Source: Lentisphaerota bacterium | GTDB taxonomy: Bacteria; Verrucomicrobiota; Lentisphaeria; Victivallales; Victivallaceae | Assembly (NCBI GenBank): GCA_015061495.1 | Contig: SUWL01000006.1 | Span: 1 to 61,108 of the forward strand | Reading direction: 5' to 3' | DNA: 61,108 bases | Shown here: piece by piece, positions 54,505-61,108 of the stretch | Numbering within the stretch: the stretch's first letter is position 1 | Layout: every line of letters starts with the position of its first letter | Notes under the pieces: model-generated | Databases searched by the model: none | What the model saw: only the letters and a program-made list of their open reading frames with translations | What the model was told of the DNA's origin: nothing | Position numbers and translations under genes: made by a program

Positions 54505-55799
54505 GTCAACAGTCGCTTTTCGGTGAAAATCTTTCCCGGCCGCTTGCCGACCGGATGCGCCCGTCTGCCATTGCCGAAATCGTCGGGCAGGACGATCTGC
54601 TCGGCGAAGGCGCACCTTTGCGCCGGATGATCGACTCCGGCAAACTCTCCAGTTTCATCCTATGGGGGCCGCCGGGATGCGGCAAAACCACTCTGGCACG
54701 GATACTGGCAACTGCCACCAGCATGCGTTTCGTGGCGCTGTCGGCGGTTTTTTCCGGGGTGGCGGATCTGCGCAAGGCCTTTGAAGAAGCCGAAAAATAC
54801 CGGGCTTACGGCGAAGGGACTTTGCTCTTTATCGACGAGATCCACCGGTTCAACCGCGCCCAGCAGGACGGATTTCTGCCCTATGTGGAAAACGGTACCG
54901 TCACGCTGGTCGGCGCCACCACCGAAAACCCCTCTTTTGAGTTGAACAGCGCACTGTTGAGCCGCTGCAAGGTATTCACCCTCAAACCTCTTGCCCCGGA
55001 AGCTCTGGAAAAACTAATCACCCGTGCCGAAAATCTCCAGCACCGTACTTTGCCGGTGGATGACGACGCCAGAAAACTGCTCATTTCGCTTGCCGACGGG
55101 GACGGAAGATACTTTATCAACCTTTTGGAAACCGTCTACGATCTGACCGGGATGCATGAAACGCTCAACTGCGAAACTTTGCTGAAAGTCGTGCAGAAAC
55201 GCTCCCCCGTATACGACAAGGACCGGGAAGGTCACTACAATCTGATCAGCGCCCTCCACAAATCTCTGCGCGGTTCAGACACCGATGCGGCACTCTACTG
55301 GGCGGCGAGGATGATCGAGGGCGGAGAAGATCCCAAATATCTGCTCCGCCGCCTGACCCGTTTCGCTTCAGAAGATGTCGGACTTGCCGATCCGCAGGCT
55401 CTCCAGCTGGCGATCGCCGCCTGGGAGAGTTACGACCGCCTCGGCTCTCCGGAAGGAGAACTGGCGATCGCCGAATTGATCGTCTACCTCGGCACTGCTC
55501 CCAAATCCAATTCCATGGAAACCGCCTGGATCGCCGCCAGAAAATGCGCCAGAGAATTCTCTTCTCTGACCCCGCCCGCGCATATCCTCAATGCTCCTAC
55601 CGCGTTGATGAAAGAGCTGGGCTACGGCAAAGATTACATCTACGACCACGACACTCCGGAGGGATTTTCCGGTCAGAACTACTTCCCGGAAACCATGGGC
55701 AGAAAAAAGTTCTACCACCCCGTTGAACGCGGTTTTGAGCGGGAAATCAAACGCCGCCTCGACTACTGGGATCAGCTGCGCCGCCAGAAAAACCGGTGA
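54501..55799 (+). CDS. rarA: Replication-associated recombination protein A (AAA ATPase)
   Basis: This 432-aa MgsA/RarA/WRNIP1-family clamp-loader-like ATPase acts at stalled forks. It begins SLFGENLSRPLADRMRP, with Walker A GPPGCGKT at 56-63, Walker B LFIDEIHRFN near 110, sensor GATTENPSFELN, and the C-terminal tetramerisation domain (SALHKSLRGSDTDAALYWAARM). The ending YHPVERGFEREIKRRLDYW is typical of the family. ATGA overlap with the CYTH gene implies coupled translation. Confidence 0.95.
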   Translation: MSQQSLFGENLSRPLADRMRPSAIAEIVGQDDLLGEGAPLRRMIDSGKLSSFILWGPPGCGKTTLARILATATSMRFVALSAVFSGVADLRKAFEEAEKYRAYGEGTLLFIDEIHRFNRAQQDGFLPYVENGTVTLVGATTENPSFELNSALLSRCKVFTLKPLAPEALEKLITRAENLQHRTLPVDDDARKLLISLADGDGRYFINLLETVYDLTGMHETLNCETLLKVVQKRSPVYDKDREGHYNLISALHKSLRGSDTDAALYWAARMIEGGEDPKYLLRRLTRFASEDVGLADPQALQLAIAAWESYDRLGSPEGELAIAELIVYLGTAPKSNSMETAWIAARKCAREFSSLTPPAHILNAPTALMKELGYGKDYIYDHDTPEGFSGQNYFPETMGRKKFYHPVERGFEREIKRRLDYWDQLRRQKNR

Positions 55800-55846
55800 T
55801 TTCCCGGATTCCGGAAGGAAAAGTTTGCAACAGGGATCAAGAATAT

Positions 55847-56587
55847 ATGGAACTGATAAAATATCTTGCTGACGCGTTATTGAATGTGGTTTTGCTCTTA
55901 TCCGCCGGTATACTGCCGTGGCTGATTACGGCATTGGTGATGCAGGTGTTATCGACGGCGGTGCGCAGCAGCGTTGCGGATCTGATGGGGATCAAACCGT
56001 ATATCTTCCTGACTGCTCCCGGGGTGATGATCCACGAATTGAGTCATGCGCTTTTCTGCCTGATTTTTGGTCATGAAATTACGGACATGGTGTTATTTTC
56101 TCCGAAAAATGACGGCACGCTGGGATATGTCAACCACCGTTACAACCCGGACAGTATCTATCAGCGGATCGGCAACTTTTTCATCGGCACCGGTCCGGTC
56201 TGGGGCGGCATACTGGTTCTGCATCTGCTTACCAGAGTGCTGCTGCCGCAATTTGAATACACTTTTGCTTCGTTTGCCGCCATGGCTGTCAGCCTTGAAT
56301 TCTGGGGTTCGTGGAAATCATGGCTCTGGCTTTATCTGGCGTTTTCGATCATTTCGCACATCACATTGAGCCGCGAAGACCTGCAAGGTGCCGCCAACGG
56401 CTTTGCGGTGATCCTCGGCATGGTGCTGGTGTTGTGTATATTTTTCGGCTGGATGGGCAACTGGGAAGCGTGGTGCATTGATGGTTTGTGGCGTATTTTC
56501 ACCGGCTTTCTGCCGCTGCTGCTGTCGGTGATCGGTTTTACGCTGATACTTACAGTTCTATTCCGTTCGCTGGGCAAAAGGCGGTGA
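55847..56587 (+). CDS. Multipass membrane protein with HExxH motif (M50-like putative metalloprotease)
   Basis: About 246 aa from the ATG at 55847 (MELIKYLADALLNVV). A GTG at 55796 overlapping rarA is less likely. There are about five hydrophobic segments. The motif H63-E64-L-S-H67 (MIHELSHALF) lies at the start of a membrane segment, as in site-2 protease-like and related zinc proteins. A second conserved element could be the IGTGPVWGG stretch. The typical M50 C-terminal NPDG motif is not seen, so enzymatic activity is uncertain. It is probably the last gene in the LysM-accA run. Confidence 0.75.
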   Translation: MELIKYLADALLNVVLLLSAGILPWLITALVMQVLSTAVRSSVADLMGIKPYIFLTAPGVMIHELSHALFCLIFGHEITDMVLFSPKNDGTLGYVNHRYNPDSIYQRIGNFFIGTGPVWGGILVLHLLTRVLLPQFEYTFASFAAMAVSLEFWGSWKSWLWLYLAFSIISHITLSREDLQGAANGFAVILGMVLVLCIFFGWMGNWEAWCIDGLWRIFTGFLPLLLSVIGFTLILTVLFRSLGKRR

Positions 56588-56603
56588 AAATCCGTTTTGC
56601 AAC

Positions 56604-56632
56604 TTGTAAATACGTCTTATCAATGGTATATT
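56604..56632 (+). promoter_or_regulatory. Promoter of the GtrA-like/SGNH pair
   Basis: TTGTAA (56604-56609) is 17 bp from TATATT (56627-56632), about 30 nt before the ATG. Confidence 0.65.
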
Positions 56633-56662
56633 ATCGGACATATTTATACTTTTTGACATGGT

Positions 56663-57628
56663 ATGACAGCAATTATGGATCGAAATAAAGCAGATATGGC
56701 AGTTACCCTGGTTGCGGCCAAAGCAGATGCCGGGAACTTCCGGGAACTTCTTGAAGAGCGTTTTCCCGGTTGTGAAATCGTCTGCCCCGGAGATATTGCC
56801 CGGATCGGGACGGCGAAGAGCGTGATCTTCTCCTCCTGCACTCCGGAAACCGTTGATTTACTGCCTGCCATGCTGGAAAAATCCGCTTCTCTGCCGTGCG
56901 ATGTACTGGTGCTTACCGGAAAAAAACCGGCGGCAGTCAGCTTTGTGGATCTATTCTACCGGTTGTTTCTGCGAATATTCTGCGGAATAAAAAACGGCAG
57001 TTCCGCCGCGGCAGTGCAGATCTGGAAAACCCCGGTACTGCAGAAAATCACCCCGCCGGAAACCTCCGCGGATTTCCCGGCAAATCTCCTGTATCTGAAA
57101 AAAGTCCACCCCCGGCCGGATATCGCCCTGTTTCCGTGTGACAGCAAGGTATTGCCGCCGCCGGGGAATTCTCCGGTATACATTTTCAAATCAGTTCTGG
57201 CACTTTACCGTCTGGGCTGTATCCGCTTCACCTGGCTGCACCAGCTGGTGCTTTACGGGATCATCGGACTGCTGGCGGCAGCGGTGGATTACGGGATCTT
57301 TGCGCTGTTGACCTTTTTCAAAGTACTGCCGCCGGAGTTTGCCAGTCTGTCAGGGAATATCGCCGGTTTTCTTTTCACCTTTTCCGGGAATACTTTTTAC
57401 AACTTCAAAAAGTCCGATCACGTACTTTTCCGTTTTGTTTCGTACCTGACGATCGCAGCGTGCGGCATGGCGTTTTCCACGCTGCTGATCAGTTTTGCCC
57501 AAAAACACTTCAACGTGTATCTGATCAAAGCGGTGCTGACACTGATCATCATCCCGCTGGTGCAGTTTATTCTCAATAAAAAGATAACTTACCGTCAATT
57601 CAGACATAAAAAGGAGGAAGGAAAATGA
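56663..57628 (+). CDS. GtrA-like membrane protein with a degenerate glycosyltransferase-like N-terminus
   Basis: 321 aa. Residues about 195-315 form a GtrA-type four-helix domain: LYGIIGLLAAAVDYGIFALL, SGNIAGFLFTFSGNTFYNF, RFVSYLTIAACGMAF, and LIKAVLTLIIIPLVQFILNK. Such domains flip or carry polyprenyl-linked sugars. Residues 1-190 vaguely follow GT2 dolichyl-phosphate-sugar synthases (VDLFYRLFLRIFCGIKN) but lack the nucleotide-sugar DxD core, so a decayed or diverged transferase is suspected. No ribosome site is evident; M5 is an alternative start. It overlaps the SGNH gene by 4 bp. Confidence 0.75.
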   Translation: MTAIMDRNKADMAVTLVAAKADAGNFRELLEERFPGCEIVCPGDIARIGTAKSVIFSSCTPETVDLLPAMLEKSASLPCDVLVLTGKKPAAVSFVDLFYRLFLRIFCGIKNGSSAAAVQIWKTPVLQKITPPETSADFPANLLYLKKVHPRPDIALFPCDSKVLPPPGNSPVYIFKSVLALYRLGCIRFTWLHQLVLYGIIGLLAAAVDYGIFALLTFFKVLPPEFASLSGNIAGFLFTFSGNTFYNFKKSDHVLFRFVSYLTIAACGMAFSTLLISFAQKHFNVYLIKAVLTLIIIPLVQFILNKKITYRQFRHKKEEGK

Positions 57629-59163
57629 AAAAATTATTCACCCTGTTGATCAGTGCGGCGGCACTTATGCTCGCCGGTGCGGAAAAAAAGATCGTCTTTG
57701 TCGGAGACAGCATCTCCTGCGGAGTGGGAGCTTCTCCCCGGGAAATGCGTTTTTCCACGGTGGCAGTGAAACTGCTTGCGGAAAATTCCGGGAAGTATAT
57801 CGAACACAATATCGCCATATCCGGTTCGACGATGAGCAATCAGGCGTGGCCCGGGCGCACTACTTCCGGTTATCCCTACCGCCTCAAAGATGTGATCGCT
57901 GCCAAACCGGATATCGTGGTCGTCCAGCATGGCGTAAATGACAATGGTACACGTTGTTCACTGGCGGAGTACTTCTGGAGCTACCGGCAGTTCATCCGCG
58001 AAGTCAAAGCCGCTTTGCCCAATGCCGGAATCGTCTGCATGACCATCACCCCCGTCTGGCGCAGTCCGGAAAATATGCACTATATGGCAACCGTGAATAC
58101 CGGTATCCAGGAGATCGCTGCCAAAGAAAACTGTATCGTCGTCCATATCGAACAGGCATTGAACGGTCAGAGAAAATATTTCCCCGATGCTCTGCACCCC
58201 AATAACGACGGTCATAAGATCATGGCGGAAACCCTCGCCGCTGCCATCCGGGAAAACCGGGTGCAGAAAGAAGATGATTTCGATTTCGTCATCCGTAAAG
58301 CCGGCAGTTACAACATCTGCAACTGGACGTTTGAGGTCTCCGCTGAAGCGGCGAAGGGCGGATTCACCGTTTTCCGCAATATCGGCAAAAACGGTTTCAC
58401 CTACTCATCCCACGGTCCGGTCAAAGTCATCAGCCCGATGAATTACTACGGTACTGAAGTGCTGTGCAAAACTTCCGACCTCCCGGCAGCTCCGGAATTT
58501 TTCTGGCACCACTACACCAAATGCGGCACCTGGAAGCTGCTTTCCACCGGCGGCAAAGAGGTGAAAATCACCGTTGCAGAACCGCCGCCGATTACCGGCA
58601 GCAAAACCGCAGACCTCTCTTCCCTTAATGCCATGCAAAAAGATTGGCTGGTACTCCGGGGTAATGCTGCCAATCCGGTAAGCTGCAGCGACGGAGTATT
58701 CTCCGGTACGGTCAAAGCTCCGGGCAGCGAATTTCGGTTGCTTTCACGGCAGAAATTCCAGAATGTCCGTCTGGAAGCGGAAATCAAACTGGACGATCTC
58801 AATACCGGATGCCGCGCCTATTTCGGTCTGGTCACCACTGTCCCGTGGCACTATGATTCGGCATGGGTGATGCTTACCGGCAGCAAAGACGGCGGCCGCG
58901 GAACTTTTTACGTTCACACCAAAGGCAAAAGCAATAAAAATTCCTCGCTTGTCCGCAGCAGTTTCACCTCCGGGAAGTGGCACAACATCGTGATCGAAAA
59001 CAGCAAAAACGGTGCTTCGCTGACGGTTGACGGCGTACTTAAAGGCAAAGTCACCGATCCGGAGATCCTGCCGGCAGTCGCCATGCCGGCGATTTTCACC
59101 ATCAGCTCCTCCAAAGCTCCATTCACCATCCAGCTGCGCAACCTGAAAATCACCGCTCTCTGA
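57625..59163 (+). CDS. Secreted SGNH hydrolase fused to a LamG/DUF1080-like domain
   Basis: 512 aa with a signal peptide (MKKLFTLLISAAALMLAGA). The SGNH hydrolase spans about 21-215: S29 in FVGDSIS, a block II Gly in AISGST, N105 in HGVND, and D188/H191 in DALHPNNDGH. Residues about 340-512 form a concanavalin-like lectin or DUF1080-type domain (RLEAEIKLDDLNTGCRAYFGLV, GKWHNIVIENSKNGASLTVDG). It is probably an exported esterase acting on acylated glycans, with the second domain binding sugar. AGGAGG precedes the ATG, which overlaps the GtrA-like stop. Confidence 0.9.
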   Translation: MKKLFTLLISAAALMLAGAEKKIVFVGDSISCGVGASPREMRFSTVAVKLLAENSGKYIEHNIAISGSTMSNQAWPGRTTSGYPYRLKDVIAAKPDIVVVQHGVNDNGTRCSLAEYFWSYRQFIREVKAALPNAGIVCMTITPVWRSPENMHYMATVNTGIQEIAAKENCIVVHIEQALNGQRKYFPDALHPNNDGHKIMAETLAAAIRENRVQKEDDFDFVIRKAGSYNICNWTFEVSAEAAKGGFTVFRNIGKNGFTYSSHGPVKVISPMNYYGTEVLCKTSDLPAAPEFFWHHYTKCGTWKLLSTGGKEVKITVAEPPPITGSKTADLSSLNAMQKDWLVLRGNAANPVSCSDGVFSGTVKAPGSEFRLLSRQKFQNVRLEAEIKLDDLNTGCRAYFGLVTTVPWHYDSAWVMLTGSKDGGRGTFYVHTKGKSNKNSSLVRSSFTSGKWHNIVIENSKNGASLTVDGVLKGKVTDPEILPAVAMPAIFTISSSKAPFTIQLRNLKITAL

Positions 59164-59222
59164 AAAAGCATACATCCCAAACGTTTGCAGACTGCGGTAT
59201 TCAGGTGAAAAAAAGCGGTGAA

Positions 59223-59819
59223 CTAATTGTTTTTGCCGCCTTTACCATTGGTGCCTTTAAAGCGGACAACCATAAACAATTCACTTGACTGCGGTGAGAG
59301 ATTTTCAATGCAGTGTTCGATATCAGATTGGACAATAATAAAATCCCCCGGCGCAAGGATCGCGCTGTTTTCCCCGGCGGTCACTTTGATTTCTCCGGAA
59401 AGCAGATTCAGAAACTCTTCTGTCCCGCAGGTATGAGGTTGTGAAATGTGTTTACAGCCCGGTTTGAGAATCATCCGGTAAAGTTCAAGATCCTCTGCCA
59501 TTGTCGGCGGGGTAAGCACTTGAAATGCTGTGCCGCAATGATCGGTCGCAAACGTGATGATATTTTCCTGGCGGATCACCTCGAAACGTTTTTTATTCGG
59601 CTTTTCTCCGGAAATAAGCGATTCGATATCAATATGCAATGCCTGGGCAATTTTCCAGAGGGTGGCAACGGTCGGATTGACTTTGTTCGATTCGATCTGG
59701 GAGAGCATCGCTTTGGATATCCCGCTTGCCGCTGCAAGATCGGTCATAGAGAGCTGCTGCCGTTTGCGTTCCCGGTACAAATTTTTGCCAATGGCGGATA
59801 ATTCAGGTATATCGTTCAT
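59223..59819 (-). CDS. XRE-family transcriptional regulator with cupin sensor domain
   Basis: 198 aa. Residues about 10-65 form a helix-turn-helix (QQLSMTDLAAASGISKAMLSQ is seen here as LSMTDLAAASGISKAML and QIESNK). Residues about 115-190 form a cupin barrel (HTCGTEEFLNLLSGEIKV and LAPGDFIIVQSDIEHCIEN). This layout is that of PuuR/SutR-type regulators that sense a small metabolite. AAAGGG precedes the ATG. It is divergent from the marC-family gene, with a palindrome in the shared intergenic region, so it may control that gene and itself. The ligand is unknown. Confidence 0.9.
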   Translation of the reverse strand: MNDIPELSAIGKNLYRERKRQQLSMTDLAAASGISKAMLSQIESNKVNPTVATLWKIAQALHIDIESLISGEKPNKKRFEVIRQENIITFATDHCGTAFQVLTPPTMAEDLELYRMILKPGCKHISQPHTCGTEEFLNLLSGEIKVTAGENSAILAPGDFIIVQSDIEHCIENLSPQSSELFMVVRFKGTNGKGGKNN

Positions 59820-59856
59820 TATATTACCCTTTTGTTAAATATATTCAATATTATGC

Positions 59857-59885
59857 TTGACTTTTCGCTTTTCTTGCAGTATAAT
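59857..59885 (+). promoter_or_regulatory. Promoter of the marC-family gene
   Basis: TTGACT (59857-59862) is 17 bp from TATAAT (59880-59885), the best classical match in the window. Confidence 0.85.
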
Positions 59886-59888
59886 ATA

Positions 59889-59903
59889 ATAAACATCGTT
59901 TAT
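59889..59903. promoter_or_regulatory. Candidate operator at the marC-family start site
   Basis: ATAAAC and GTTTAT are exact inverted arms around ATC, placed where transcription should begin. It is a plausible binding site for the adjacent XRE-cupin regulator. Confidence 0.45.
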
Positions 59904-59952
59904 AATATCAAACGGGAAAGTAAAAAAATACGCAAAAAGAGGAAAATAAATC

Positions 59953-60561
59953 ATGGAACAGTTTTTTATGACGACGGTAAAAATTTTAATATTGCTCAAT
60001 CCATTTGCGGTGCTGTCCACCTTTCTGCCGCTGACATCAGAACACACTGCGCAGGAGCGGTTGTGGATCAGTATCAAAAGCGGGATCGCAGTTATGGCGG
60101 CAGGGACGCTGCTTTTTTTCTGCGGGCAAGCAGTGTTTTCATTGCTTGGGATCGACGTTTATCTTTTCAAGGTCGGTGGTGGAGTAATCCTGATGATCTG
60201 CGCGGTGATGCTGGTTTGGGGCGGTAATAACCGGAAAAAACAACGTCCGGCATACAGCCGTGACAGCGCGATTGCCGTTGTCCCCATTGCCATACCGATG
60301 GCTGTCGGGCCGGGAACAGCCGCCGGTTTGATCGTGATCGGTTTGGAAAGAGGCGATATTTTAACGACCTGTATCCAGTTGCTTGCTTTGCTGACGGCGG
60401 CCGTGCTGCTGACCGCACTGCTGGCATTAAGCACGCAAGCGGAAAGAATTTTCAAGCAGGAATGGATCATGGTCATCACCAAATTAAGCGGATTGTTTCT
60501 TTCAGCGATTGCCGCCAAAATGATCATTGAGGGGGTGCGTTATTCCCTGATTGCAGAGTGA
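59953..60561 (+). CDS. MarC-family integral membrane protein
   Basis: 202 aa with six predicted membrane helices. The pattern KILILLNPFAVLSTFLPLT at the start and VVPIAIPMAVGPGTAAGLIV in the middle are the two NP/GP-containing repeats typical of the MarC family. GAGGAAAA precedes the ATG. Despite the name, MarC is not an established drug efflux pump, and its function remains unclear; a transport role for small metabolites is possible. The divergent cupin regulator suggests metabolite-dependent expression. Confidence 0.92.
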   Translation: MEQFFMTTVKILILLNPFAVLSTFLPLTSEHTAQERLWISIKSGIAVMAAGTLLFFCGQAVFSLLGIDVYLFKVGGGVILMICAVMLVWGGNNRKKQRPAYSRDSAIAVVPIAIPMAVGPGTAAGLIVIGLERGDILTTCIQLLALLTAAVLLTALLALSTQAERIFKQEWIMVITKLSGLFLSAIAAKMIIEGVRYSLIAE

Positions 60562-60592
60562 ACAGCAAAGATGCAATGAGCGTTTCCGGTTC

Positions 60593-60745
60593 TTATCTTT
60601 CCAGAAACGCCAATGCCTCCGGCAGTTCCCGGAAGTTGTAAATCACCTAATCCGCTCTGGTATCCCGGTACTCCTGATCGCCCTGATTGGAACGGAAAAA
60701 CACCGTTTTCATCCCTGCCTGACAGGCGCCATGAAGGTACAGTGG
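60593..60745 (-). pseudogene. Remnant of a HAD-family hydrolase C-terminus
   Basis: Translated on the minus strand, the region gives HGACQAGMKTVFFRSNQGDQ, then EYRDTRAD, an in-frame TAG (60647-60649), then VIYNFRELPEALAFLER and a TAA. This is the C-terminal end of a HAD phosphatase (GACQAGMKT phosphate-binding region; the TAG replaces the usual Tyr before VIYNF). The N-terminal two thirds, including the DxDxT motif, are absent. It is a decayed fragment between the marC-family gene and panD. The rest of 60562-60880 shows only the panD promoter. Confidence 0.7.
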
Positions 60746-60809
60746 AGCTGCGCGAGCGCCGGATACCAAAAATGCCCGGGTGCAAGGGAACAAATTTTTG
60801 GGAGAACAG

Positions 60810-60838
60810 TTGTTTTTTTCACCTTGCGGTGTTATATT
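60810..60838 (+). promoter_or_regulatory. panD promoter
   Basis: TTGTTT (60810-60815) is 17 bp from TATATT (60833-60838), about 42 nt ahead of the ATG. Confidence 0.65.
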
Positions 60839-60880
60839 AAGCGCGTTGATCAACCTAATTATACAGAAGGATCAGATATT

Positions 60881-61108
60881 ATGCTGTTGGAAATGCTCAA
60901 AGGTAAAATTCACCGTGCCAGAATCACTCAATGCGATATTGACTATGAAGGAAGTTTGGAAATCGACATCGACATCCTCGAAAAAGCCGGTATCCTGCCG
61001 TATGAAAAGATCCTGGTGGTCAATGCCACCAACGGCAAACGTCTGGAAACTTATGCGATCCCCGGTGCTGCCGGCAGCGGTACATTCAGACAGAATGTAC
61101 CGCTGCCG
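60881..61108 (+). CDS. panD: Aspartate 1-decarboxylase, 3' part outside the window
   Basis: 76 codons are present up to the window end. PanD makes beta-alanine for pantothenate and CoA. The start MLLEMLKGKIHRARITQCD, the self-cleavage site DYEGSLEIDID (G24-S25, where Ser becomes the pyruvoyl cofactor), KAGILPYEKILVVNATNG and RLETYAIPGAAGSGTF all match PanD closely. AGAAGGA lies about 10 nt before the ATG. The full protein is usually 115-130 aa, so about 40-50 residues lie beyond the edge. No stop or frameshift is seen in the visible part. Confidence 0.95.
   Translation, partial: MLLEMLKGKIHRARITQCDIDYEGSLEIDIDILEKAGILPYEKILVVNATNGKRLETYAIPGAAGSGTFRQNVPLP

Overview
The window looks like chromosomal DNA of an anaerobic, Gram-negative member of the PVC superphylum, most likely Lentisphaerota (Victivallis-like). 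This is inferred from the abundance of type II prepilin-like secreted proteins (one with the H-x9-DG ending), a large secreted glycosidase-like enzyme, SGNH hydrolases, a single-chain pyruvate:ferredoxin oxidoreductase, and giant RTX/strand-loop-strand surface proteins. No phage, transposase, CRISPR array or rRNA is visible. Promoters are unusually readable: fourteen candidates have a TTGNNN box exactly 17 bp from a TATATT-like box.

Layout. 1-5.4 kb: a pseudopilin-like protein (open to the window edge), a secreted LamG/CBM9/GH123-type protein, a 740-bp block of intergenic repeats, and an SGNH hydrolase. 5.5-11.3 kb: nifJ, two pseudopilin genes on opposite strands, and a tryparedoxin-like protein. 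11.4-27.9 kb: one minus-strand operon for two giant surface/secreted proteins. Each joins a clan CD cysteine protease (C11 or C13 type) to the same RTX-bearing module and to long internal repeats. The C13 gene is cut by one in-frame TAA.

28.3-31.1 kb: dat-ddc, a two-enzyme route to 1,3-diaminopropane. 31.1-46.1 kb: a long minus-strand housekeeping run (EF-hand membrane protein, DegT aminotransferase, MsbA-like exporter, murC, DEDDh exonuclease, unknown HEAT-like protein, nadC, ruvA, small protein, priA, cca, dinB). 46.2-48.9 kb: tgt with a DJ-1/PfpI gene, then tRNA-Gln(CUG) followed by four tandem copies of its own 3' end, each split by about 41 bp inside the T loop. 48.9-59.2 kb: NAD-glutamate dehydrogenase (minus), then a plus-strand run: LysM/inactive L,D-transpeptidase-like protein, accA, GNAT, CYTH, rarA, HExxH membrane protein, GtrA-like protein, SGNH-lectin protein. 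59.2-61.1 kb: XRE-cupin regulator divergent from a marC-family gene, a decayed HAD hydrolase fragment, and the 5' part of panD.

The most unusual points are the tRNA-Gln 3'-end array, the paired protease-RTX giants with a shared module, the stop codon inside the C13 gene, the large hairpin fused in frame ahead of a prepilin signal, and the interspersed hairpin repeats at 4.1-4.7 kb with a further copy 44 kb away.
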